Part shown: piece after piece, positions 33,133 to 42,552 of the stretch
Numbering within the stretch: position 1 is the first letter of the stretch
Layout: each line of letters begins with the position of its first letter
Source of the DNA: Oricola sp.
Lineage (GTDB): Bacteria > Pseudomonadota > Alphaproteobacteria > Rhizobiales > Rhizobiaceae
NCBI RefSeq assembly: GCF_022763245.1
Contig: NZ_JALEGV010000040.1
Coordinates: forward strand, 248,001-312,000
DNA length: 64,000 nt
Direction: 5' to 3'
Made by a program: the position numbers and the translations under genes
Notes under the pieces: generated by a model
The model's input: the letters and a program-made list of their open reading frames with translations, nothing else
The model's database searches: none
Told to the model about the DNA's origin: nothing

Positions 33133-35387
33133 GAGCGCCCCTCCTCTGCCTGGCAGCGAACGCTGATCGCGGCAGGCTCGAAGCCGTTGAAGGGCAGAGC
33201 GAATGACAGTTGCCCCTCGTCATCCGCGGTGACGGCCGCCGACTGAAGTTCCGTGCCGTCGCGCGTTGCCCGGACTGTGTATGTGCCTGCGGGCAGGTCC
33301 GACCATTCGAACTCGCCGCGTCCGTATCCGCGTGTCTCGAAGGAGAACCCGCACGCGTCGCGCTGCATGTCGCTGACGAGCCAACGACTTTGCGCCAGCA
33401 GAACCTGCCCGGCATCTGCGGGTGCCTCGCGCTCTCCGCGCGGCTTCAGCGTGACCACGGCCTCCGGCGTCGCGGCATCAAGGGCGACATAGAGCGACTG
33501 CGCGTGCCGGCTCGTTCCAAGCACACCGACGCTCCCGGCGAGATCGATGGCCAGATCGTCCGCCGCGTCGAAGCGTACCGTGTTCAGGCCGTCGCGATCG
33601 CTCACCTTCCAACTCCTGCCGCCGAGCCATTCGATCCGAGTGGAGAAGAAACCGTCGGCAATCGCGGCGTAGCGGGACGCCTCGATCGGAATGACATCAG
33701 CCTCGCGCGCCCAGTCGAGCAGCGATTTCACCGCGTTCAGGGATGCTGTCCGCTCGGCAGAATAGGCGTGGTAGTAGACATTCGTTCCGCGCAGCCGGAC
33801 CGGATCTTCCGTCCGCTTGAAGGTCTCGCTCAGTTGCGCGTAGCCGTTGAAGCGGTCCCGCCAGAGATTGGTGTAGACATTCTCGTTCGTGTTGACGGCG
33901 TAGATCTGGCGCTGATCGCCAGCCGGCCGCGAGATCGGCGAGACATAGCTCACGGAAGGACTCTGGGCGTCGAAGCGCGAGCTGCCGCCGTTCAGATTGC
34001 GCACGCCCGCCTTGCGGGTCGCCGCGATCGCCGCTTCGAACGGCAAGGCGTCGCCGCTCCACAGATAGACGGCGATCTTCTTGCCGGGCGGCGCAAGCTT
34101 CTCTGTCTCGCTCAGCGCATCGCCCACCTCCGTCTCGACGCTGAACGGCTTGTTCATGTAAGCGCGCGGCAGCGCGTCGCTCATCGCGAGGAAGGGATTG
34201 CGCGGCCGGCGCCAGACGGAAGCGACCGCGTCTCCGACCTGCTCGATGACCGACTTGGATTCCTCCGTCGGCGTGCCCTTGATCAGCGCGAGCTCGCGCT
34301 GCCGATCGTAATCCTCGAAGAAGCCCCATTCGAACGGATGGGTGTTCGTGTGGGTGGCGACCTCCACCTGCGGCAGAGCGAAAAGCTGGCCGGCGATCTC
34401 GGCTGCCGCAACACCGCGCTTGGTGCTCTGGTCGATGTCGCTCAGCACCGGCCCGATCGTGACCGGCAGGTCCGGATAGGGTTCCACGAGATCCTTCAGC
34501 ATCACCTCGGCCGACGTTGTCGGCTTGTCGCGATACCGCTCGATGCGGGTGATGCTGTTCCAGCCGTCTCCGTCCACGTGGCTGAAAAACAGCCTTCGTC
34601 CGGAGACGGTGGTCGTGTCGGGAACCGGAAACACCGGCTCACCAAGCGCCCGGGCGAAAAAGGTGAACGGATCGACGATCCAGCGCTGCATGCCGATGCC
34701 GGATTCGTAGTGGATGTAGAACCCGCTGGCGGCATATCCGCCGCCCGGGCCGGTCGCGACCACGACGCTGCGCTGGAGACGCGTGCGCTGCGGCGTCTCG
34801 TATTCAAGCGCCACGCTCGCGGTGTCCCCTTCCCGCTCGACTATCGGGTGGCTTTCGGGGATCGGATCAGGCCCGCGCTCGAAGCCGATCACGGACGCGT
34901 CCTGCGTCACGACCCGCGCTTCCAGCACATTGGAAATCTCGCCGGCCTTCAGCTTCAGGCCCATGCGTGAGAAGACGGCGTTGAGCCGGCGCGCCTCGAG
35001 CGGCGATGGCGCGCCGCCGATGTCACCCATGACGATCACGCGCGGCACCTTCGGCGCAGCGACATCCACCAGCCATCTGAAATAGGCGCGGTAGTTGCTG
35101 ACCTGTCGGGGAAACGCCGTCAGAACCGCTGCGACCCCGTCGAGGCTGTCAGCTGTCGGTAAACCGTCCTGCAGGTCGTGGTAATGTACGATGAAGCCGA
35201 GATGGTTCAGCGGCATCTCCGCGTTCAGATGGATGCCGGTCTCGTCGATCGCCGGTTCGAGGGCGCTGTCGTAAAGGGCCAGGATGTCACGGCGCACGGG
35301 CTCACCGGCCCCCGGCGCGCCAACTCCGGACACCAGCAGACCCAGGACCGCCAAAAGAGCCAGGCCGAACTTCCGAACCGTAAACAC
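33129..35387 (-). CDS. pelA: PelA-like secreted polysaccharide deacetylase (lacks GH114 domain)
   Basis: 752 residues from a GTG at 35387, which has AGGTGG 5 bases upstream and opens a good signal peptide (VRKFGLALLAVLGLLVSG). A Rossmann-like domain (about 30-240) precedes a deacetylase domain with RRLFFSHVDGDGW (Asp272, Asp274) and EVATHTNTHPFEW (His346, His350), the metal and base motifs of PelA-type carbohydrate esterases. The C-terminal 150 residues are beta-rich. In Pseudomonas one PelA protein carries both hydrolase and deacetylase; the hydrolase is separate here at 24794-25738. It is the first gene of the eight-gene pel-like operon. Confidence 0.85.
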   Translation of the reverse strand: MFTVRKFGLALLAVLGLLVSGVGAPGAGEPVRRDILALYDSALEPAIDETGIHLNAEMPLNHLGFIVHYHDLQDGLPTADSLDGVAAVLTAFPRQVSNYRAYFRWLVDVAAPKVPRVIVMGDIGGAPSPLEARRLNAVFSRMGLKLKAGEISNVLEARVVTQDASVIGFERGPDPIPESHPIVEREGDTASVALEYETPQRTRLQRSVVVATGPGGGYAASGFYIHYESGIGMQRWIVDPFTFFARALGEPVFPVPDTTTVSGRRLFFSHVDGDGWNSITRIERYRDKPTTSAEVMLKDLVEPYPDLPVTIGPVLSDIDQSTKRGVAAAEIAGQLFALPQVEVATHTNTHPFEWGFFEDYDRQRELALIKGTPTEESKSVIEQVGDAVASVWRRPRNPFLAMSDALPRAYMNKPFSVETEVGDALSETEKLAPPGKKIAVYLWSGDALPFEAAIAATRKAGVRNLNGGSSRFDAQSPSVSYVSPISRPAGDQRQIYAVNTNENVYTNLWRDRFNGYAQLSETFKRTEDPVRLRGTNVYYHAYSAERTASLNAVKSLLDWAREADVIPIEASRYAAIADGFFSTRIEWLGGRSWKVSDRDGLNTVRFDAADDLAIDLAGSVGVLGTSRHAQSLYVALDAATPEAVVTLKPRGEREAPADAGQVLLAQSRWLVSDMQRDACGFSFETRGYGRGEFEWSDLPAGTYTVRATRDGTELQSAAVTADDEGQLSFALPFNGFEPAAISVRCQAEEGRS

Positions 35388-36036
35388 GTCTCCCACCTGC
35401 GCGACTGAAAGTATTAACAATAGCCTAACAGACTATAGACAAGCCCTTCAAGCGCAAATGAACTTATGATTAATTACTCAATACTGATCCAAAATGATCC
35501 GTTCTTTGTTATTAGATGTTCTTAAATGACACAAACCACGCCTCGCGAATGTCTTTTTACAACTAAAATACGTTAACATGGGGATTCTAGACTGATAAAC
35601 ATTCTCAAACAGACTGAATTCAACCCGATCAGACAAATTCAGGACTTGGCGACCGAGGCGGCCACAACGGCTGCGCTTGGCTTCGCATGCCCAACACCCA
35701 CGATGGAAGAAAATCGGACTATTGCGCCCCGCACTCCGACGAACGGGGAGGCCACCGTTTCAGCCCGTGCGCGCACTCATGGCGCGACTCGCAGAGGGAG
35801 ACATCACGACAGGTGGCTGTCGTGGAGATGGACGTGAGTCAACTTGATAGGGGTCAATCCACGATAGACCTGTTGGATAGATTCTTCGGGAGAGCAACCT
35901 GTCGAGCGAATATCTGAGGCAGATCACCCCTTGGCGGCACTACGCCATATCTGCCTGTCCGGGCGGCACGCCGGAGTGGCCGGCGGGAAGCGATGGCCTC
36001 CCGCGGCGAAGTGGATTGACGGAAAGAAGCGATCGG
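35388..36036. other. Non-coding region upstream of the pel-like operon; strongly AT-rich half
   Basis: About 650 bp without a convincing gene. Bases 35400-35640 are much more AT-rich than anything else in the window and contain several TTAAT/AATTA stretches and the tandem TGATCC AAAA TGATCC. This half should hold the pel-like promoter and could be a target for MucR- or H-NS-like proteins. The remaining part (35640-36036) has ordinary composition; short open frames there lack ribosome sites. I see no tRNA, repeat array or transposase remnant. Confidence 0.5.
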
Positions 36037-36495
36037 TCAGGTTGTGGCGGCGTTCTCCATTTCCACCGTCTCCTTGAACGTCTTGAAGAATTGTCCGGCC
36101 AGCCTGTTGGCCGTCGATACGATCAGCCGGCTGCCGAGTTGGGCGATCTTGCCGCCGACATCGGCCTTGGCCGTGTAGCGCAGCAGCGTTGCGTCGCCGT
36201 CTTCCACGAGTTCGACGTCCGCGCCGCCCTTGGCGAAGCCGGCAACTCCGCCGCTGCCCTCGCCCGCCAGCGAGAAACGTTCCGGTGCATCCGACTTGTC
36301 GAGCGTGACATTGCCGCCGAACTTGGCCTTCACGGGACCGATCTTCAGCACCACCTTGACTTCCAGTTCCGTGTCAGAATGCTGGATCAGCTCCTCACAA
36401 CCGGGGATGCACTGCTTCAACACGGCCGGATCGTTCAACGCTTCGTAGACCCTGGCCCGCGGCGCCTCGATCCGGACTTCGTCATGCATTTCCAT
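36037..36495 (-). CDS. coxG: CoxG family SRPBCC protein
   Basis: 152 residues. The N-terminus MEMHDEVRIEAPRARVYEAL and the PAVLKQCIPGCEELIQHSD segment are typical of CoxG, a START/SRPBCC-fold protein; KVVLKIGPVKAKFGGNVTL forms the central sheet. In Oligotropha CoxG helps anchor CO dehydrogenase to the membrane. GAGGAG precedes the ATG. It is the last recognised gene of the cox operon, after a small ORF. Confidence 0.92.
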   Translation of the reverse strand: MEMHDEVRIEAPRARVYEALNDPAVLKQCIPGCEELIQHSDTELEVKVVLKIGPVKAKFGGNVTLDKSDAPERFSLAGEGSGGVAGFAKGGADVELVEDGDATLLRYTAKADVGGKIAQLGSRLIVSTANRLAGQFFKTFKETVEMENAATT

Positions 36496-36510
36496 CGTTC
36501 TTCTCCTCGA

Positions 36511-36660
36511 TCACCCGCAGCAGGATCGCCCATTCAGCAGCGCGTCCAGTACGAGCTTGTCTTGATTGTCATTTCCGATTTCTTGGCTTCTCCGCGAACG
36601 CACGGCCGGCGCCAAAGCGATCCCGAAGAAGGCCAGCAGGCGTCGCATGAGGGCGGCCAT
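36511..36660 (-). CDS. Small 49-residue ORF inside the cox operon
   Basis: An ATG at 36660 overlaps the coxF stop (ATGA), and a TGA stop at 36511-36513 lies 15 bp before coxG. The peptide starts MAALMRRLLAFFGIALAPAV, a short basic-hydrophobic stretch, continues with a polar segment, and ends DALLNGRSCCG with a double Cys. The hydrophobic part is short (about 12 residues), so membrane insertion is uncertain. I do not recognise it. Translational coupling to coxF and the exact fit between two cox genes favour a real gene, but chance is possible. Confidence 0.5.
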   Translation of the reverse strand: MAALMRRLLAFFGIALAPAVRSRRSQEIGNDNQDKLVLDALLNGRSCCG

Positions 36661-37499
36661 CACTGCGCTCCCGCCCGCGTCGCGTCAGCGCGCTGGCGGG
36701 TACGGCGACGCTGGACGATTTCGGCCAGGATGGACAATGCGATTTCGTCCGGGGTGATCGCGCCGATATCCAGTCCCGCCGGCGCCTTCAGCGTAGCCAG
36801 GCGCGCCTCGTCGGCACCCTTCTCGCGCAGCTTCGCGGACAGCGCCGAAGCCTTGGCCTTGCTGCCGACGAACGCGACATAGTCCGCGGGAACGGAGAGC
36901 CCGGCGCGCAACGCCACCTCGTCGCCTCGCCCCTGGCTTGACACCACGACAAAGCGCTCACGATCGCCGGCGGTTTCGATCATGAAGCCCTCGACGCGCG
37001 TGTCTGCAACCGCGAAGGCCGGCTGATCCTCGGCAGGCGCGCAGACGGTCACGTGGAAACCGAATTGCGGCGCCGTGTCAGCCAGCGCGACCGCTACCGG
37101 GCTCGAACCCAGGATGATGATCTCCGGTCTGGGCAGCACGGGTTCGATGAAGACTTCCATCGTACCCTTGCTCGGGCACATGTTGCGCGCGAACCGCACG
37201 CCTTCCTTCTCCGTGCCGGCTGATACGCCCCGTTCAACGAGCAGATCCTCCGGCTGTACGGACACGAACCGCGCCTGCCCGTCGGAAATCGCGTCCTTCG
37301 CGGCCTTCAGCACCGCCCCGCGCGCGCATCCGCCCCCGATCCAGCCCTCGACGATCGTGCCGTCGGCGCGGATGATCGCCTTCGCGCCCGCCTTGGCCGC
37401 TGTCGCCGCAACCGTCCGGACGACCGTCGCCAGCACGAATGCTTGGCCGGCATTCCGCATTTCGGCCACCTGGTCGAGTATGTCGGACTTCTGACCCAT
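36660..37499 (-). CDS. coxF: CoxF / XdhC-family maturation factor
   Basis: 279 residues; the ATG at 37499 follows ACGGAGGAACCC. XdhC/CoxI-type features: FVLATVVRTVAATAAKAGAK, IVEGWIGGGCARGAVLKAA (the conserved GGC) and a C-terminal Rossmann-like domain with RPEIIILGSSPVAVALAD. Cysteines in GGGCARG and ARNMCPSKG are typical. XdhC-like proteins bind molybdenum cofactor and help sulfurate it; CoxF is thought to act in assembling the [CuSMoO2] site. It lies 11 bp after coxE, in the conserved order coxMSLDEFG. Confidence 0.88.
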   Translation of the reverse strand: MGQKSDILDQVAEMRNAGQAFVLATVVRTVAATAAKAGAKAIIRADGTIVEGWIGGGCARGAVLKAAKDAISDGQARFVSVQPEDLLVERGVSAGTEKEGVRFARNMCPSKGTMEVFIEPVLPRPEIIILGSSPVAVALADTAPQFGFHVTVCAPAEDQPAFAVADTRVEGFMIETAGDRERFVVVSSQGRGDEVALRAGLSVPADYVAFVGSKAKASALSAKLREKGADEARLATLKAPAGLDIGAITPDEIALSILAEIVQRRRTRQRADATRAGAQ

Positions 37500-37510
37500 G
37501 GGTTCCTCCG

Positions 37511-38695
37511 TCAGATCCCGTTCAACCACGGCTCCAGCGCCGCGAGATCGTTGAGCGTGTTGGCCGCCGCGAAATGATCGAGATAAGGCAGCGCCGCCGC
37601 CATGCCGCGCGCCACCGGCTCGTAGCCTTCCCAGCCTTTCAGCGGGTTGAGCCAGACGATGCGCGCGCCACGCCGTTTCAGCCGCGCCAGCGCTTCCGCG
37701 ATCATCTCCGGCGGGTCGGTGTCGTAGCCGTCGGAGAGGATGATGACGACCGAGCGCCCATTGACCGATTGCGCGGCATATTGCGCGTTGAACAGCTTCA
37801 GATTGGCGCCGATCTTCGTGCCGCCACCGAAACCCTGCGCCATGATCGAAAGCCGGTTGACTGCCCGCATCGTGTCACCGTCGCGCAACGCATCGGAAAT
37901 GCGCACCAGTTGCGTATGGAACAGATATGCGTCGGTGCGGCTGTCCGCCGAGACCAGCCCTTTCAGGAAGGCCAGGAAGACACGGGCATGGACGGTCATC
38001 GAGCCGGAGACATCCAGCAGCGCGACGATATGCACCGGCCGGTCCGGTCTGGCCTTGCGGAACAGCTCGATCGGCTCGCCGCCCCGCTGCACGCTCTTGC
38101 GCAGGATCTTGCGCATGTCGAGCGCCTCGCCATGCAGCGCCGCCTTGCGCCGGCGCGAGCGCCGGTCGTGGATGCTTCTGGCGATCCGCTCGGCAACCCG
38201 TTCCGCCCGCTCCAGATCCTCCGGCGTCATCAGCTTGCGCAGGTCGGTCTTCTCGGTCGTCCGGATCCGGGAGGCGACGAGCCGGCCCGTCCCCGGCCGG
38301 CCCGTCTCCCCCGCTGACTCGTCATCGGGCGTATCGGCTTCGCCCGCCTCATCGCTCGCGCCCGAAGCCATCCGGTAGTTGCCGGCGCCCCTCGCCTGCA
38401 TCTGGTGCGCGGAACTTGTCGTAGCCACGCTGTCGCGCCTGGCGCCGCGATTGCGCCAATAAGCGTCGAACAGATCGTTGAACCGCTCTTCCTGATCGGC
38501 GTCGCCGGCGCAAATGGCCTTCAGCGCAAGACGCACCTCGGCCATGTTCCCGGGATCGATCGCGCAAAGCGCGGCCAGCGCCGTCTCGGTTTCGCCGAGC
38601 CCGGCAGGGATGCCGTTCATCCTCAGATGCGCCATGAAGCCGGCGAGCCTGTCGGCCGGACCCGCGGCGCGTTCGGGAAAACGGGTAACCTGCAT
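37511..38695 (-). CDS. coxE: CoxE, von Willebrand factor A domain protein
   Basis: 394 residues. The C-terminal VWA domain contains the MIDAS motif VALLDVSGSMTVHARVF and VIILSDGYDTDPPEM; the N-terminal half is the helical VWA-CoxE part, with an acidic low-complexity linker (EAGEADTPDDESAGETGRPG). CoxE works with the CoxD AAA+ ATPase as a MoxR-VWA chaperone pair that inserts sulfur and copper into the CO dehydrogenase active site. It begins directly after the coxD stop with no gap. Confidence 0.92.
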   Translation of the reverse strand: MQVTRFPERAAGPADRLAGFMAHLRMNGIPAGLGETETALAALCAIDPGNMAEVRLALKAICAGDADQEERFNDLFDAYWRNRGARRDSVATTSSAHQMQARGAGNYRMASGASDEAGEADTPDDESAGETGRPGTGRLVASRIRTTEKTDLRKLMTPEDLERAERVAERIARSIHDRRSRRRKAALHGEALDMRKILRKSVQRGGEPIELFRKARPDRPVHIVALLDVSGSMTVHARVFLAFLKGLVSADSRTDAYLFHTQLVRISDALRDGDTMRAVNRLSIMAQGFGGGTKIGANLKLFNAQYAAQSVNGRSVVIILSDGYDTDPPEMIAEALARLKRRGARIVWLNPLKGWEGYEPVARGMAAALPYLDHFAAANTLNDLAALEPWLNGI

Positions 38696-39571
38696 CTAGG
38701 CCGCCTTTCCGACGAGGCGTTGCTGCACCTCTTTCGGCACGGCTGCGCGGTCGCGTTCGGTCTTCAGCAGGCAGACCAACGTCGCCTGGGTCTGTTCCGG
38801 ATCGTCTGCCAGATCGTTGACGCCGAGGCCGGCCAGCGCAGCAGCCCAGTCGAGCATCTCGGCGATACCCGGTTTCTTTTCGAGCTCCTCCTTGCGCAAG
38901 GCCTGCACGAAGCCGACGATCTGTTCCGCCAGCCGATCCTCAAGCGCCGGACACCTTTTGGCGAGGATCGCCATTTCGGTGCCCCGATCGGGATAATCGA
39001 CATAATTGTAGAGGCAGCGCCGCCTGAGCGCGTCCGACAGGTCGCGCGCACCATTCGCCGTCAGGATCACATGCGGCCGCGACGTCGCCACGATGGTGCC
39101 GATCTCGGGAATTGTGATCTGGAAATCAGACAGGATTTCCAAAAGATAGGCTTCGAATTCCTCGTCCGCCCGGTCGATCTCGTCGATCAGCAGGACTGCG
39201 GGCTTCTCCTGCCTGATCGCTTCCAGCAACGGACGTTGCAGCAGGAACTTCTCCGAAAAGATATGATCCTCGACCTCGCCGGACGGCTTGTGCTCCTCCG
39301 CGCTGGCGCGGATCGACAGCAATTGCCGCTGGTAATTCCATTCGTAGATGGCGTGGCTGGCGTCCAGCCCCTCATAGCATTGCAGCCGGATCAGCTTCGT
39401 CGCCTGCAATTCTGCAAGCGTCTTGGCGATCTGGGTCTTGCCGACGCCGGCCGGACCTTCCAGCAACAGCGGCTTGCCCAGCGTCACCGCCAGGAAAAGC
39501 GCCATCGCCAGATCGTCGGACGCGACATAGCCCGTATCGGACAGGTCGGCCTGCAGTTTCTGCCAGGACAT
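38696..39571 (-). CDS. coxD: CoxD, MoxR-type AAA+ ATPase
   Basis: 291 residues from the ATG at 39571 (GGAG 8 bases upstream); another ATG two codons earlier is possible. Walker A GPAGVGKTQIAK, Walker B VLLIDEIDRADEEFEAYLLE, sensor 1 HVILTANGARDLSDAL, and an arginine-finger-type RRR in ALRRRCLYNYVDYP. In Oligotropha CoxD is a chaperone that partly unfolds apo-CODH and inserts the bridging sulfur. It lies 58 bp after coxL. Confidence 0.92.
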   Translation of the reverse strand: MSWQKLQADLSDTGYVASDDLAMALFLAVTLGKPLLLEGPAGVGKTQIAKTLAELQATKLIRLQCYEGLDASHAIYEWNYQRQLLSIRASAEEHKPSGEVEDHIFSEKFLLQRPLLEAIRQEKPAVLLIDEIDRADEEFEAYLLEILSDFQITIPEIGTIVATSRPHVILTANGARDLSDALRRRCLYNYVDYPDRGTEMAILAKRCPALEDRLAEQIVGFVQALRKEELEKKPGIAEMLDWAAALAGLGVNDLADDPEQTQATLVCLLKTERDRAAVPKEVQQRLVGKAA

Positions 39572-39629
39572 GGTCATAGCTCCGAAGACGTCCGGGCCGG
39601 GCCCGGACGCCATTGGTTCCGGCTCGCGC

Positions 39630-42050
39630 TCAGCCGTGCAGGCCGAGGTCGCGCGCAACCGTCCAGATGCGCCACTGGTCATGCGGCATGTGCGATTGCA
39701 CGAGGCCGAACGCCCGGAACGCATCATGGACGGCGTTGGAGAAGGCCGGCACCGAGCCGACATTCGGGCTTTCACCCACACCCTTCGCGCCGATCGGGTG
39801 ATGCGGGCTCGGCGTCACCGTGTGATCGGTCGTGTAATGCGGCGTCTCCCATGCCGTCGGCAGGAAGAAGTCCATCAGCGTGCCGGTCTTGACGTTGCCC
39901 ATGTCATCATAGGCGATCTCCTGGCCCATCGCGATGGCGTAACCCTCGGTGGCGCCGCCATGCACCTGCCCCTCGATGATCATCGGGTTGATGCGGGTGC
40001 CGCAATCGTCCAGCGCATAGAACTGCCGGATTTCGTGCTCGCCCGTATCGGCGTCGATTTCCATGACGCAGATATAGGCGCCGAAGGGATAGGTCATGTT
40101 CGGCGGATCGTAATAGCTCACCGCTTCCAGACCCGGCTCGACGCCCGGGATCGCCTGGTTGTAGGAGGCGAACGCGATCTCCTTCATGGTCTTGAAGCGC
40201 TCGGGGGCGCCCTTGACCACGAACCGGTCGACATCCCACTCCACGTCGTCGTCATGCACTTCGAGGAGGTAAGCGGCGATCATCTGCGCCTTCGCTCGGA
40301 TCTTGCGGCCGGCCATGGCCGTGGCTGCGCCGGCGACCGGCGTCGAACGAGACCCGTATGTGCCGAGACCGTAAGGCGCGGTATCGGTGTCGCCTTCCTC
40401 GATGGTGATGTCGTCGGCCGGAAGACCGATCTCGGAGGCTAGAATCTGCGCGAATGTCGTCGCATGCCCCTGCCCCTGGCTGATCGTGCCGAGCCGGGCG
40501 ATCGCCGAACCCGTCGGATGGATGCGGATTTCGCAGCTGTCGAACATGCCGAGACCGAGAATGTCGCAATTCTTGACCGGACCCGCACCGACGATTTCGG
40601 TGAAATGCGTCAGCCCTATGCCGAGCAGCTTACGTGTTTCACCGCGCTTGAACGCCTCGACCCGTTCGGCCTGCTCCTTGCGTAGCCCGTCATAGTCGAC
40701 GGCCTTCAGGGCCTTTTCCCAGGCGGTGTGATAGTCACCCGAGTCATATTCCCAGCCGAGCGCCGACTGATACGGGAACTGGTCCTTGCGGATGAAGTTC
40801 TTGGCCCGAAGCTCCGCGGCGTCCATCCCGAGCTTGATGGCGAGAACTTCGATCATCCGCTCGATGAAATAGGCGGCTTCGGTCACCCGGAACGAGCAGC
40901 GATAAGCGACTCCGCCCGGCGCCTTGTTGGTGTAGACGCCGTCGACCGCCAGATAGGCCGTCGGGATGTCGTAGGATCCGGTGCAGATATTCATGAAGCC
41001 GGCCGGGAACTTCGACGGGTCGGCACAGGCGTCGAACGCGCCGTGATCCGCCGTGGTGTGACACCACAGACCGGTGATCTTGCCGTCCTTGGTCGCCGAG
41101 ATCTTGCCCTGCATCCAGTAGTCGCGGGCAAAGGCCGTGGCCATCAGGTTTTCCATCCGGTCCTCGATCCACTTCACCGGCACGCCGGTGACGATGGATG
41201 CGACGATAGAGCAGATATAGCCCGGATAGACGCCGACCTTGTTGCCGAATCCGCCGCCGATATCCGGCGAGATGATGCGGATATTGTGCTCGGCGATGCC
41301 CGAGATCAGCGACGCCACCGTGCGCACGGCATGCGGTGCCTGGAAAGTGCCGTGGACGGTCAGCTTGCCGTTGACCTTGTCCATCGAGGCGACGCAGCCG
41401 CAGGTTTCCAGCGGACACGGATGCGTCCGGTGGTAATAGATCATCTCCTCGGCCACGACGTCCGCCGAGCCGAGAACGCTCTCTGTCGCGTCCTTGTCTC
41501 CCTGTTCCCAGGTGAAGATGTGGTTGTGATGCCGGCGCGCGCCATGCGCACCCTCCATCTTGCCTTCCAGATCCTCGCGCAGCACCGGCGCGTCGTCGGC
41601 CTGCGCCTTGAACGGATCGACGACGACCGGAAGCTCTTCGTATTCGACTTCGACCAGTTCCACCGCATCGGCGGCGATATAGCGGTCCTCGGCGACGACG
41701 AAGGCGACTTCCTGCCCCTGGAACAGCACCTTGCCGTCGGCAAGAACCATCTGCTTGTCGCCGGCCAGCGTCGGCATCCAGTGCAGGTTGAGCGGCGCCA
41801 GATCGGCCGCCGTCAGCACTGCGACGACGCCCGGAAGCGCCTTCGCCTTGTCGGCATTGATCGACTTGACCCGAGCATGCGCATAGGGGGAGCGAACGAA
41901 ATCGCCGAACAGCATGCCCGGCAGCTTCAGATCGTCGACATAATTGCCCTTGCCCTGGGTGAAACGCGCATCCTCGACGCGCTTTCGCGACGAACCAAGG
42001 CCCTTGAGCGCTTCCGCGCGTTCGGTTTTCGGGGGTGTCATCTCGTTCAT
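39630..42050 (-). CDS. coxL: Aerobic CO dehydrogenase large (Mo-Cu) subunit, form I
   Basis: 806 residues, normal for CoxL. The active-site loop reads VAYRCSFR (382-388), the form I signature with Cys385 expected to bind copper (Cys388 in Oligotropha); form II proteins have AYRGAGR. Other Mo-pterin motifs are [47 protein letters not shown] and [16 protein letters not shown], the last holding the catalytic Glu. It oxidises CO to CO2. Start overlaps the coxS stop (ATGA). Confidence 0.97.
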   Translation of the reverse strand: MNEMTPPKTERAEALKGLGSSRKRVEDARFTQGKGNYVDDLKLPGMLFGDFVRSPYAHARVKSINADKAKALPGVVAVLTAADLAPLNLHWMPTLAGDKQMVLADGKVLFQGQEVAFVVAEDRYIAADAVELVEVEYEELPVVVDPFKAQADDAPVLREDLEGKMEGAHGARRHHNHIFTWEQGDKDATESVLGSADVVAEEMIYYHRTHPCPLETCGCVASMDKVNGKLTVHGTFQAPHAVRTVASLISGIAEHNIRIISPDIGGGFGNKVGVYPGYICSIVASIVTGVPVKWIEDRMENLMATAFARDYWMQGKISATKDGKITGLWCHTTADHGAFDACADPSKFPAGFMNICTGSYDIPTAYLAVDGVYTNKAPGGVAYRCSFRVTEAAYFIERMIEVLAIKLGMDAAELRAKNFIRKDQFPYQSALGWEYDSGDYHTAWEKALKAVDYDGLRKEQAERVEAFKRGETRKLLGIGLTHFTEIVGAGPVKNCDILGLGMFDSCEIRIHPTGSAIARLGTISQGQGHATTFAQILASEIGLPADDITIEEGDTDTAPYGLGTYGSRSTPVAGAATAMAGRKIRAKAQMIAAYLLEVHDDDVEWDVDRFVVKGAPERFKTMKEIAFASYNQAIPGVEPGLEAVSYYDPPNMTYPFGAYICVMEIDADTGEHEIRQFYALDDCGTRINPMIIEGQVHGGATEGYAIAMGQEIAYDDMGNVKTGTLMDFFLPTAWETPHYTTDHTVTPSPHHPIGAKGVGESPNVGSVPAFSNAVHDAFRAFGLVQSHMPHDQWRIWTVARDLGLHG

Positions 42051-42538
42051 TGTGCTGCCTCCTTCGCGGCATTCATTTCAGCCGCGGCGGCGAGGATCGC
42101 CTTGACGATGTTCTGATAGCCCGTGCAGCGGCAAAGATTGCCGGCCATGCCGAAACGGACCTCCTCTTCGGTCGGATCCGGATTTTCCTGCAGGAAGCGG
42201 TAGGCCCGGGTGATCATGCCCGGCGTGCAGAAACCGCACTGCAAGCCGTGATGCTCCTTGAACATCTGCTGCAGCACATGCAGCCCGTCCGGATTGCCCA
42301 ACCCCTCGATCGTGGTGATGTTTGCGCCGTTCGCCTGGGCGGCGAAGACGGTGCAGGACTTGACCGACTTGCCGTCCATGTCGACCGTGCAGGCGCCGCA
42401 ATGCGAGGTCTCGCAGCCGATATGCGGGCCGGTGATCCCCAGTTCCTCGCGCAACACATGGATCAGCAATTCGCGCGGCTCGGCCAGCAGTTCATGCTGC
42501 TTGCCGTTGACCGTCACCTTGATATGCATCTTGCCCAT
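42047..42538 (-). CDS. coxS: CO dehydrogenase small [2Fe-2S] subunit
   Basis: 163 residues; GGGAGGAATTCA precedes the ATG at 42538. The plant-type ferredoxin cluster uses Cys in [16 protein letters not shown] plus KSCTVFA; the second, helical cluster domain has [10 protein letters not shown] and [12 protein letters not shown]. It passes electrons from the Mo-Cu site to the FAD of CoxM. Confidence 0.97.
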   Translation of the reverse strand: MGKMHIKVTVNGKQHELLAEPRELLIHVLREELGITGPHIGCETSHCGACTVDMDGKSVKSCTVFAAQANGANITTIEGLGNPDGLHVLQQMFKEHHGLQCGFCTPGMITRAYRFLQENPDPTEEEVRFGMAGNLCRCTGYQNIVKAILAAAAEMNAAKEAAQ

Positions 42539-42552
42539 TGAATTCCTCCCGA

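Noticed and set aside
35646..35917. Short open frames in the pel/cox intergenic region
   Set aside because: No ribosome site, two overlapping frames with no motif, and no remnant of a transposase or phage gene could be recognised.
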